The notes under the pieces are model-generated. The model made no database searches and was not told where the DNA came from. It worked only from the letters and a program-made list of their open reading frames with translations. Positions 13,501 to 22,634 of a stretch of DNA of 64,000 bases are shown here, piece after piece. A program made the position numbers and the translations under genes. The first letter of the stretch is position 1. Each line of letters opens with the position of its first letter. The DNA is from Micrasema longulum (Eukaryota; Arthropoda; Insecta; Trichoptera; Brachycentridae): NCBI GenBank assembly GCA_022494885.1, contig JAGVSM010005018.1, positions 181,571 to 245,570 on the forward strand, in the 5' to 3' direction.

Positions 13501-15611
13501 GCTGTGGTGGTTTGTTTGTATTTTTAAATATTATTAAGAAACTCGAATACTAATCTCAATTTGTTCGAAGTGATAAATAAATATTTTTATAAGTAATTTT
13601 GAACAGAAAGAGGCAATACTTTATGGTGTGATATTTCCAATAAACTTTATTTTTGTTACGTAGTGAACCATTTGGCATTTCCGCTTCTTTTCTTTTGTTT
13701 TATTATTTGGACTCGTTATATCCTACACGACTCCCATTCATATTCATTTCCCAAAATGATCGGGGGCCATAAAGTCAAACGAAAGTCGGAAACGGGGATA
13801 ATCGGGGGGAGAGGAGGCGCTGTGAATATGGATGGGGGCCGTGGGGGGCGAAAAGAGCGGCGAGAGACTGACGGAAGTGTCTGTGTGTGTGTGAGCAGGG
13901 TGAGCGTGGAGCGCCAGAAGCAGGCGCGAGCGGATCTGCAAGGACTGGAGGACACGGTAGCCAAAGAGCTGCAGACACTCCACAACTTGCGCAAGCTCTT
14001 CGTGCAAGACCTCCAGGTGTGTATTTTTATTTTTTTATATACACGCCCAGTGGGCATTTTTAAGGACAATATAGTAGAACTCCGTTTATCCCAACTCCAG
14101 TCATGCGGATTGCCAAATATTCAGATCGTTGTCAGGAAATAAAAAAAAAATATAACAAGAAAATAATAAAGCACTGTTTCATACAACAATTATACTAAAG
14201 GCTTAATTACCATTCACCATCTTTAAAAAGGTCAATGGGTTTGATCTATCTACACTAAATATATCAGATACGTGGGAATAACTATTGCCGAGTTCCTGGA
14301 GTATATTTAATACAGCATTACAAGTATACACTGTCCGTGAATTGTTGCTATAAAACAGTGGTACCTGTCTAGTAATTCTTCCAGACCCTGAAGTTGATTA
14401 GAGACAACAGTTCTGGGCAATCCCATATTAAATTTACAATTTTGAATAAGTATAATTTTTCTTCTCTCAAATTCAATGTTTTAACAATAGTAATTTAAAA
14501 ATTCATGACTAATTCATTGTATGATGATTTAAATGCATGACTTGTCTGTTTGTAGCATTCATGAAGGATTAAAAAAAAAAATCTATTTGAAGTGTAATTT
14601 TGTAAAACAGTTTTGACATGATTTCTCACTATGAAATTTGATAATAATACATTCAAATCAACTCAGATTCAGGTTGAAAAATTATGCTTTAAGTTAGAAT
14701 TTAGAATTGATTATTTTCCTTTCCTAGGCACGTATCAAAAAATCGGTGAGTTCCGAGGAAGGTGAAGAAGAAGGAGGATCTTTGGCGCAGAAGCAGAAGA
14801 TCAGTTTCTTGGAGAATAACCTCGACCAGCTCACTAAGGTACACAAGCAGCTAGTACGAGACAACGCAGACCTTCGTTGTGAACTTCCTAAATTGGAGAA
14901 GCGACTCCGCGCTACCATGGAGAGGGTGAAGGCCCTGGAAACTGCGCTGAAGGTGAGTTGTTTTGTATTCAGTGAGAATAGAGCGGAGCAGATTCATTTG
15001 TGTTATTGATCATCTGGTTAAAATAAATCCAAACAAAATATGGGGACAGTTTGCATTGTACATATCTTATTTTATTTCAACCAGAATAGTTGTAGCAGTG
15101 TTTTACATTACGGAATGGAATTTGTATTGCAGGAGGCTAAGGAGGGAGCGATGCGGGACCGCAAACGATACCAGTATGAAGTGGATCGTATCAGAGAAGC
15201 TGTGCGACAGAAGACTCGCGTGAGGCTCGGACCGCAAGCTCAGATAGGTAATCACAAGTCACTTAATTATTTAACTCTTCAATTCGTTAACAGCATTTAA
15301 CTAGATAATTGCAACTCTCTAAATCAAAATAATCAAAAAGCATCAAAATAATTGAGTCTGTAATTCAATTTCCTGTTAAATTTAATGTCTAATTGTTGAT
15401 GTGTAATGTACATTTCAGCGAAACCTATCCGAGCTGGTCAGGGACCTATTGTGACTGGAGGAGCCGTGCGCCCGTTGCAGCAGGCAGAAAACAAGCGCAA
15501 ATCCATCATCATCGGTGGAAACAGAGGTACGTAGGCTCCGGACATCAGCCCTCTCTCACAGTACCACCGGCTCCCTCTAACCGCATTCCTCTTGTTGCAG
15601 ATGACAGTTGA
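1504..15611 (+). CDS. Khc: Kinesin-1 heavy chain
   Basis: This is the plus-end-directed microtubule motor for vesicles, mitochondria and mRNPs. I read 19 coding exons: 1504-1644, 6882-7053, 7152-7295, 7387-7530, 7934-8058, 8136-8389, 8476-8584, 8668-8802, 8889-9055, 9146-9485, 9578-9718, 9927-10100, 11509-11660, 12063-12164, 13899-14016, 14728-14952, 15133-15247, 15419-15526 and 15601-15611. Phases match at every junction and give 958 residues, close to the roughly 975 of the fly protein. The motor domain (about 1-330) has the P-loop GQTSSGKT at 90-97, switch [11 protein letters not shown] at 201-210 and switch II DLAGSE at 236-241. The stalk from about residue 340 is coiled coil. The conserved distal segment ([15 protein letters not shown], then [18 protein letters not shown]) leads to the autoinhibitory QIAKP motif at 918-922. 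The start is the first ATG ahead of the motor beta strand ([11 protein letters not shown]). Every junction is GT/AG, but the exon 14 donor (GTCCGT) is weak; see the alternative exon at 12165. Confidence is very high for identity and high for boundaries. Confidence 0.97.
2335..2736 (-). pseudogene. RTE-like non-LTR retrotransposon, C-terminal fragment
   Basis: An open frame of about 133 residues in Khc intron 1 contains [13 protein letters not shown], then [11 protein letters not shown], then RKRGRPRKT. This order is typical of the region after the reverse transcriptase domain in RTE-like elements. The catalytic RT motifs and the endonuclease are absent, so the copy is 5' truncated. A related fragment on the plus strand lies at 50401-50586. 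Confidence 0.75.
2895..2959. repeat. Perfect 19-bp inverted repeat with a third partial copy
   Basis: The arms at 2895-2913 and 2918-2936 are exact reverse complements around a 4-base loop. Right after them, at 2942-2959, comes another copy of part of the arm (GTTGCACCGAGGGTCAC). This could be a MITE remnant or a short hairpin. No ORF covers it. Confidence 0.7.
3215..3440 (+). repeat. Dispersed repeat, copy 1 (pairs with 10405-10625)
   Basis: It shares an ordered run of blocks with 10405-10625. These are GACAGTTGTCACTGGAGTTTG-like, CTCATTTTTTC-like, TATTTTGCTGTTTT-like, TAGTGAGGTGCCAAGATTC-like and ATAGGTGTTATGGAGGCGTT-like sequences. Both copies lie in Khc introns on the same strand and are clearly diverged. 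The class is unknown. Confidence 0.6.
3445..4640. other. Khc intron 1, middle part: nothing recognised
   Basis: AT-rich intronic DNA. The short open frames here (for example 3903-4118 and its antisense) show no codon bias or known motif. Confidence 0.4.
4641..4790 (+). repeat. TA-flanked inverted-repeat element fragment (family of 62371-63349)
   Basis: It begins TACAGGCAAACGTCGCTTTA and continues CGGGGTTCCATTCCGA. It matches the left end of the element at 62371 over about 120 bases, including the later AATGTAATGGAAGATAT and TTAGGTCCCGTGTC blocks. The right terminus is missing, and a SINE follows directly. Confidence 0.65.
4795..5095 (-). repeat. tRNA-derived SINE, family A
   Basis: On the plus strand it runs from the tail (GGTGCACTCCGATTGCAGCG) through CTTACGCTTCATGGACCAGT to the head (GGAATCGATCCCCGGATCTC, then TGCGCCGACCATTGCACTAC). 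The copy is diverged but keeps all its parts. Confidence 0.7.
5096..6377. other. Khc intron 1, distal part: nothing recognised
   Basis: AT-rich intronic DNA with no supported ORF. The frame at 6159-6413 is lysine- and phenylalanine-rich by composition only and runs into a SINE. Confidence 0.4.
6378..6655 (-). repeat. tRNA-derived SINE, family A
   Basis: A near-complete copy just upstream of Khc exon 2. Its head, read on the plus strand, is GGGAATCGAACCCGAGACCT, then GCGCTGACCACTACACCACG. Its tail includes CACCTAATGGTGCGTAGGGC. There is a short internal duplication around GATCGTAAGACTGATAATAA. Confidence 0.75.
10405..10625 (+). repeat. Dispersed repeat, copy 2 (pairs with 3215-3440)
   Basis: Better preserved than copy 1. 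It lies in the 1.4-kb intron between Khc exons 12 and 13. Overlapping open frames here (10352-10594 and 10402-10629) are not coding by comparison with copy 1, where both are broken. Confidence 0.6.
10978..11045 (+). repeat. CR1/L2-like retrotransposon 3' end fragment
   Basis: The sequence ACAGCGCCCTTGAGGT followed by AATGGCGCTATATACATT is the same 3' terminal block found at 40640-40725 (plus) and, inverted, at 29680-29745 and 32080-32150. It lacks the ATT-repeat tail of the other copies. Confidence 0.6.
11060..11440 (-). pseudogene. Non-LTR retrotransposon RNase H-region remnant
   Basis: Read on the minus strand, one frame gives NALAKGTW and, downstream in another frame, [19 protein letters not shown], then ETSTHIQC. 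The pattern 'LTGHC.LN.H' followed by 'E.T..H..C' is typical of the RNase H domain and its C-terminal region in insect non-LTR elements. Stops and frameshifts make it a relic. It lies directly before Khc exon 13. Confidence 0.6.
12165..12495 (+). CDS. Khc: Possible alternative terminal exon of Khc (readthrough of exon 14)
   Basis: If the weak donor after base 12164 is not used, the exon 14 frame stays open for 109 more codons to a TAG at 12493-12495. The first 57 or so codons (including [19 protein letters not shown] and [19 protein letters not shown]) favour C/G at third positions like the Khc exons. The last 40 or so look like untranslated sequence. The product would be about 876 residues and would lack the distal stalk and the IAK tail. 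AATAAA-type signals follow at about 13083, 13455 and 13640. This is an inference: no known protein that I recognise has this tail. Confidence 0.4.
12496..13898 (+). other. Khc intron 14, or 3' UTR of the short isoform
   Basis: This stretch is less AT-rich at its 5' end than the other Khc introns and has several AATAAA motifs, so it could serve as a 3' UTR. The end (13750-13870) is strongly purine- and G-rich, with GGGGG runs and a GT repeat directly before the exon 15 acceptor. Confidence 0.35.
14068..14150 (+). repeat. Fragment of TA-flanked MITE family (as 37242-37466)
   Basis: It reads GTAGAACTCCGTTTATCC, then GCGGATTGCCAAATATTCAG, then GTCAGGAAATAAAA. It matches the left half of the element at 37242 block by block. 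The right terminus is absent. Confidence 0.6.
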
Positions 15612-17505
15612 AGCGACTGAGTCGAGTCACTACGGAGGCTTCAGACGGTAACCGCTTCCGCTCCGATCTTCACGTTTCCCCGCATTATATATTACCCGTC
15701 GTGTCTCCCGATCGAAGGTTATAACAGAACGAAGCGGAATGTTACTGTGTACTTGGAAAAGGCTTTCGAATACTAATTTTATGTACAGCTTCGTGATGGT
15801 ACTATTACAAATTGCTTAATGTATTTTAAGAGATAATTACGAACTTCTATTTATTTCATATATTTTTAATATCGCTTTGAGATCTCTCTAAATGGAAAAT
15901 AACGCTTATTCGCTCGGCTTTGGATTTTTCACTCTCCCTGTGATGAGATATTTTGTAATTTGAATATAATTCTGTAATATTACGAGCCAGTGGAAATTTG
16001 CGTGCTGTAAAGGACGCGGAGATTAGAGATATATTGCGCTTTGTCGGCTCGGTGTGTATTCCGATTTCCCGAGCTCGGGAGCCTTGCGCTCTAGAAGCTA
16101 AGCAGCTTTCCTCGGCTTCGGGTCGTAATATCGACAAGATGTTTTTATTGACATATTTTTGTATCGTGAGAGATGTAGCGGAGGAAGGAAGGTGTAGCGC
16201 AGTGCAGCTGTGGAAGTTCATAATTTTGTTGAAGTTTCATCGCTCGCTCCAAAGATCATTAATGCTTTATTTATTTTTCCTTTGTCAAATTTTATAAAAT
16301 CATTATGTAAAAAGAATATTATATGTTTTCTACATTAAAAGATTGCGCATAAATGTGCAGAGTGTTATCTTTGCCGCTATGGTGTTATGGCAAAAGCTGA
16401 TATGTCAGTTTTGCCTTAATACAATGAGAATAAGTGTCACTGTTCAAATGATATACTTTTTGTGTGGATAATGACGTATCAAGTTTTGTCAACGCACGAG
16501 AGAAATACTTGAAATAATTATATGACAAGAAACGGATTAATCAGTTTACGCCGCAACGCTACAGAACGAATTCCTAACTTGCGCTTCATTCTGGTGGGTG
16601 AAATACATTTTAATCTAGTTCTAGTGTGTGCATCGTCCACTTTAACATGCTCATTTTGCCGCTTTCAGTAATAGAAATAATCGCTTAATAAAGTTAACAT
16701 AATCGAGGAACGAGGAGGCTATGTATTAATAGTAGTAGCATTGCGCAGGCAGGATGATATCCGCAGATTTATTTATGCCATTTGTGATTTAATTATATTC
16801 TGACTTCTGATGGAAAGTGATACTTACGGTGCTAATTGCAAATATCTGCGAGTATGCTGGAACCACCTACAGCTTAGTCAAGAGACATTTTATACAGAAA
16901 ACTGGTGCATAAGCATCTATTTTATAATCCGCATTTTATAATATTAAGTTGGAATCAATTTAATCCAAGAACAGAAACCCCCTTTTTAGAATATGTGTTC
17001 TGTCTATATGTATTTATTGTACGCATTTCACGGATTCACCTACAGTCTGAAATATCCTGTGAAGCAACGGAGAAAGGAGGAAGCCACTCTACGTTACTTA
17101 TTATTTTAAGTAGATTTAACTAAAGAAATTTTATGTTAGTAGTGAATTATTTAGACGGAATTGTATTTGGGGAAGGCTATTGGACCGTGGGTCGCTAATT
17201 ACCGTCTACCGACTAGGTCTTTACCGGGTCCTGTTAGTGTACCGAGGTTTGTTGGTCTTGCCCGCACACTTAGTGATTCGCAACTTTTCTATGTATTTAA
17301 TAATTGTTAAGAGAAAGCAGAGCGTTCATTCTTGTAATTTATTTCCGTTAGTTGTTAATTTAATGTAGGTGTAAAGAATTTCAGTTACTTTGTATGTTTA
17401 CATTGCATTGCATTATTGTCCATTTTGCCTTGAGCTGACGGGGCGCTCCGCACTCACCTCCCACACATCTGCAGTTATTTTATGAATAAATTGTATTCTG
17501 CAACT
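15612..17505 (+). other. Probable Khc 3' UTR
   Basis: The sequence after the stop codon stays mixed in composition and repeat-free for about 1.9 kb. AATAAA signals occur near 16686 and 17483, and the second sits next to a shift back to AT-rich, repeat-bearing DNA. The exact polyadenylation site cannot be read. Confidence 0.4.
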
Positions 17506-17645
17506 ACACAAAACTAATTCTTTCATTTATCATCTCACCCATCGGCTATCAGTTATATTCATCCCTGAAGGGTTGTATAATATTCCTGGATAAATGTTCG
17601 TGGTGTGGCTAATTTTATGCATATGCCGTCGCCAAACAGTTGTTT

Positions 17646-18045
17646 CAGCCACGCAACAGAGCGGCTAGGCTGTTCATTAAATGGCAGCATTCACCTGAAC
17701 GGCTAGGCTGTTATTTGAATCAATTAAGATTACTCAACAGCTAGCTGGGAGTAAGCTAGCCCTTTGGAAACGGCCGAACCAAAAGCCCCCGAGTTAGGTT
17801 AGGATAGGTTGGGTTAAGTTAAATACATAATCCTAAAAAAAGTTTTTTATACTTAACATTCTTAAACTTAACCCAACCTACTCTTAACTTCACATAAAAA
17901 ATAAAAGGATTATTACTGTCGTATTAAAATCAAAGAGGCTAAGCGACATTCAACCCTTTCGTTAAATGTTCATTCAATGAACGGCCTAGCCATTCAGTTG
18001 AATGCCGGCATTTAATAACAATCCTAGCTGCTCAGTAGGTGGCTG
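17646..18045. mobile_element. MITE with long inverted terminal repeats
   Basis: The outer 80 or so bases are imperfect inverted repeats beginning CAGCCAC. Both arms contain GCTAGG..GTT-type blocks and ATTAAATG(G/C)C(A/G)GCATTCA. Inside is a second inverted repeat of about 18 bp at 17805-17822 and 17863-17880 (AGGTTGGGTTAAGTTAA against its complement). There is no ORF, so it is non-autonomous. I could not define a target-site duplication. Confidence 0.7.
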
Positions 18046-18117
18046 ATTGAATTATTTGGAGGTAACACACACATAAAGAAGTATTTGTGTTCTTGTGATT
18101 TACCTAAATATTTCAAT

Positions 18118-18245
18118 TTTGGGGCCCATTTTCAACGAGTTATAAATAACTCACTATTACAAAATGGGAATCAAGTTGTGGGATTGGACCTCGGACCTCC
18201 GATATGTGAATCTGCGACTACGTGAGTAGCTTTATTTTCCACCAT
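18118..18245 (-). repeat. tRNA-derived SINE, family B
   Basis: On the plus strand: AACGAGTTATAAATAACTCA, then GAATCAAGTTGTG, then a degenerate head with GGACCTCGGACCTCC. It is a partial copy lacking the outer head. Confidence 0.65.
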
Positions 18246-18249
18246 TTTA

Positions 18250-20280
18250 ATACAATACTTGCACAAAAGTTTATTGACAAATACCACAACGACATTCAGC
18301 AGTACCTTTTAACACCAATCACTGGCCGATTCCTTTTAAAATGAATAATGCTAAAAATGGCCACTGCGAATGTCCCATGTCCTATGTCACATGTGATACC
18401 AAAGACAAATAGTACTTCGGAAATAATGTTCCAAGTACTAGTTTCCAAATAGAGAATCTTCAAATAATATTTGTAATCTGCAAGCTTGTACTAAAAAAGC
18501 TGACTTTGGTTAAAGATGTAAAATATAGTGTACTTTTTTGTATGGAGAAATAAGGTGAGGTAATCGGCTAGTTTCATCGTTCACTGAGAACGGGCTGGGC
18601 GCTGGGCGAACTTCATAGATTTGTAGGAAGATATAAACGGTGGTGGTGATTTATAGAAAATAACAATTATTTTATTCATTTTCTTATATTGATAAGCAGT
18701 GCATAATCGTTTATTTTGACGATTTGCCCCCACAATATACATATAATTAAAATAGGGCGTTTATTTTCTTTAGTATTTTATTTTATCGCAGTTATAAATC
18801 TTAGTCAAAAATATACAAAATGTAAATCTATGAAATAAACATGCTTTGTTGTCCATGGAATTTTCCATTTTTACAGTAAATAATTCATCTGATGCTATCA
18901 TTCTTGCAAAAATGCAGATTCAAGTATAAAAATTATGTATACTTTGTACATACATATTATTCAGCTGGAATGTGATACTTGTTTATGAATAAATGGGAAC
19001 TTAAGATTCCACAATACCTGGATATCAAAGGTACCAGATTGGTCCGACTATAGGTCAGCTACATAAATATATAATAACTCTGATTCGTTTTCCTAATCTA
19101 CGCGAATAACTAATTTTGAAGTTGATATTTTAGTTATAATAAGAACACATTTTCGATGTCCCATACCACAGTGTATAATTACATACTACATATTATATTG
19201 TATACATAAATACATACTCTTTAAAAATTGCAACTTTCAATTAATAAAAGAGACATTTGTAAATTCATTTTGCGGGATTGCATGTATCGACTTTCTAAAT
19301 AAATTCCTTAAAAAACAGCAAAATGCTCTCTCTGAATGATTCACAATTTGTCAACAGTTGTGATTTTTCTTGGAAATTGACACATCTGCGTCTGTTTCAC
19401 TTGGCTGTTCTTAATTCATCTTCCAGACATTCAATGAAGTGAAATTGATTTTTTTTGTCGTGATTTAACAGGGATTTTTCTCCAGTAACTTAGGACATGG
19501 ATGTGAAAGTAGGTACGTATACAATTAATACTATTTATACTTTTGCATTTTCGCGAAAAATTAAGGCAAAATTTACAAAAATCAATTGTTGCATATTACA
19601 CGTTTCTGCCATATTTTAACACCAAAAAAGTCATAAAATTAACATCATATTTGCAAATCATCATTTTTAAAAATGATGATAGCTGTGCATATTTCTTACT
19701 TGTTGATTCAATTTAAAGTATAATACAATATTTTTAAACAGTGTAAATTAGTGACAGTGTATCGAGTCCTGCTCGATATTATAAATACATTTTTTTCTAT
19801 ATAATTTCTACTCTTATTATAAAATTGTTATGATTAAAGATACAATGTACTACTTTTAAAAAATATACATTATAATATATGTACATAAATATTACATGTA
19901 TAATTTTTTTTCTGAGGTACCTATAGGATAATTTTTATTATGAATTGAATGTGGTTATGCAGAAAGCATCCAGTGCACAATTTTGAAAAAAATTGATATC
20001 GGTGTTTTTGGGTGCAGCAACGTCAATTCTATGTTCTGCTTAAAACAGCCAGGCCCGCTTTAGAACAAAGAATTGTTCTGAAAATAGTGCTGATCACAAA
20101 AATAGCATATCACAATTTGCAGAACGGTATAGATGCTGATGGGAAGATTAATGCCTCCAGAAATCTGGTTCTCTTAAATAAATTAAAGTAAATAAATACG
20201 TAAGTATTTTAATGTTATAAATTAATAGATTTAATAATACCTGTGATAAAAAAAACATGTTTTAATACATAATGTTACCT
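18250..20280. other. Intergenic, convergent Khc and SNX29-like 3' sides
   Basis: AT-rich DNA without an exon that I can support. It holds a perfect 24-bp palindrome at 19657-19680 (ATCATCATTTTT and its complement) and scattered poly-A/T runs. Confidence 0.4.
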
Positions 20281-20284
20281 CAAA

Positions 20285-20630
20285 CATTCAGTTTGAATGA
20301 GGCATCATTCGAAATTAGATCTGGCTGTTTTCTATAAAATGCATATTTTAGGTTGTGTGGCCAGCCAGACTTTAAAAAATCGCCGAAATTCCTTTAACAC
20401 ATAATTAAATTGTTTTTAAAGTTTTCACAACAAATTAGTTAGGGTAATTTTTTACAATTAAGTACCCTAAAACAAAATGTTCAATACATAATGACACAAC
20501 ATACATCAGAGTTTTACTAGAGCTGGTTGTTTTCTGAAAAATGCATATCTTAGGTTTTGTGGTCAGCCAGACTTAAAAAATAATTAAACTGACCTAACAT
20601 ATAATTAAAATTATTTTTTGCAAAAAAACG
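20285..20630 (+). repeat. Two tandem diverged copies of a roughly 200-bp unit
   Basis: The block TAAAATGCATATTTTAGGTT, then TGTGGCCAGCCAGAC, occurs at about 20335 and again at about 20537 (AAAATGCATATCTTAGGTT, then TGTGGTCAGCCAGAC). Each is followed by a related ACATATAATTAAA block. Confidence 0.6.
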
Positions 20631-20814
20631 AATGAATGCATTATTTATCATTTGTCAAAGTAGAAAACATTCCAACTGTTATTAACTCTTTTTACAAAAG
20701 TGCTATTATTTTCACTTTTCTATGGCTGGGTTCTTTCTGCATAACTACATTAAATTAAAGTTAATAAAATCTTCTAAGATTTTCAACATGCTATTTCGAA
20801 TAATACTAAATTAA

Positions 20815-20950
20815 CATACACAACAGAGATGAAGAACAGTTTAGAGAAAGGAACATGGATGTCTAGGCATTTACAAGGCTTAGGACTTGTCATTGTCTGG
20901 TTTGAGTGGCCACTTTGCACACTGTAACATTTACTTTATTTGAACACCCA
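20815..20950 (+). repeat. Dispersed repeat, family D, fragment
   Basis: GAAAGGAACATGGATGTCTA, then GGCATTTACAAGGCTTA, then GTTTGAGTGGCCACTTTGCA match the repeat at 32320-33000. The family recurs at 24220-24270, 34405-34470, 49310-49565 and 57900-58160. Confidence 0.6.
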
Positions 20951-21915
20951 TATTTCTTAAATTTTCCAAAGGCTGGAAAAAAAACTGAAATGATTCAATT
21001 GCTAGTAAAAATATTGCGATGATTGTAATATTATACGAAAAAATACATTTTGTCAGTGATAACCTAAATATTTACAGTTAAAATAATATTTGGTCGTAAA
21101 TTGCAACTAATTAAAACCTAATACTTCATAAATAAAAGTAATATACACACAAAACATATTTTTTTAATGCAATTATATTTTATAAACATAATCTGTTATT
21201 GTACCATAAAAGGAAGAGCAAAATATCATAATTCAAAATAAAATAATTAAAGTTTAATTTAATACTTTGGAAATTGTATTTAAATGTACAATTTATTTTA
21301 GTTCGTGGGACAGTTTTTGTTGTTATTAATTATGAGAAAGCCGGCATATTATAATTTTTTCAATTTTCATGTAGGGTCAAGGTGCCGACAGTGGCTCGGG
21401 TGGGGTGAAGTGGATAGAGTACCCTGCGTGTAAAATTATAAGCAATACAATTTAATCTTGCTTAGAGTGAGAAGGTCTCATAGGGCAAACACATTACACA
21501 CCTGGTCCATTTCAACTTTTTTGTCTCAAAAATAAATTTTAAAGGCAAGTTTTCTTTATTTCTTGTCTGATTTGCATATAACAGTATCACTATCATGAAC
21601 AAACTTAGTAATTTGTGTTTGTTTAACTAGAAAATCAAAATGGCCGTATAGAGTACAGTGGATCTAATACTGTAGTACCCAGCTATAAGAAGTATTTCTT
21701 ATGCTACTCACATATTCAATTAAGTCTAAATACATATTTATTAACAGCGTATTAGAATGAGCCCCTGTTGATTCATTTGTGATCCACTATACCCGACCTA
21801 AAGTACACAGTGGATCATTTTTAATAAATTTGTTGTTACACTTTATGTTATTAGTAAATCTAAAAAAGTACCATGCTGTCCGAAAATATCATAACCATAG
21901 TCCTTAAAATATAGC
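20950..21915. other. Intergenic, nothing recognised
   Basis: No supported ORF or repeat head. The phrase TACAGTGGATC or a close variant occurs several times between 21650 and 21830, perhaps an old local duplication. Confidence 0.35.
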
Positions 21916-21917
21916 TC

Positions 21918-22410
21918 GATTAGAATGACAGCTGTCAAACTAATTTCATTAGTGATGGAAATCATTGATCACTGATCAAATCGATTTTATCAGTTATTTC
22001 ATGCAATCATGAAACTCTGTTTCCGAAAATTTATATAAAAAACGCAAAAACAAGCCTGTTATAGTGTGTTTAACACAATTATTCAACAAAAAATGGGACA
22101 TTTTAACTTTTTTCATGAACAACATCAAATGATTTTTTTTTTTATTCGATCAATTTACATTGATCAATTTGTCCCATCTCTTAACGTTTTTGCAAAATGA
22201 TGTAACCTTGTAAGAACGTCGTTAATAATTAGGTTTTTAATAATTACGCTGATTTTATATATTAACGTTGATTTATGTTTCAAGGATTGTATTAAAAAAT
22301 AAATTATCACGCCAGATACAAATGATTTTTCGTGTGTCAATATAAATAACTCCTTTGACGTTACTACGAAGTTGTGTCGTCACTTTTTCTGACAGCTGTC
22401 ATTCTAATCA
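21918..22410. mobile_element. MITE with palindrome-bearing terminal repeats
   Basis: The termini GATTAGAATGACAGCTGTCA (21918-21937) and TGACAGCTGTCATTCTAATC (22390-22409) are perfect 20-bp inverted repeats. Each contains the self-complementary core TGACAGCTGTCA. The 450-bp interior is AT-rich and non-coding. Confidence 0.75.
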
Positions 22411-22634
22411 TGTTACATTTTACGGACATTTTTTTTATAACCTATAGTGATACCAAACTTTAGCTTTTGTGTTCAAACCATTACAAAATTACAGTCCTTC
22501 AGAAAAAGGGCGATTTACTGTCAGCACCCTAAGCCTAAATAAAACTGTATTAGAAAATTTATATTTAAAGCACTAACTTTGTGGTTAATAAATTATATAA
22601 TATTGCGTCGGTCCGAATAGTGAGGTGGGTAAAG

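Noticed and set aside
13663..14142. Long open frame reading into Khc exon 15, with an ATG at 13756
   Set aside because: The part before 13899 is a G-rich intron with low-complexity GT repeats and no kinesin similarity. It is open only because of its composition. An alternative promoter is possible but unsupported.
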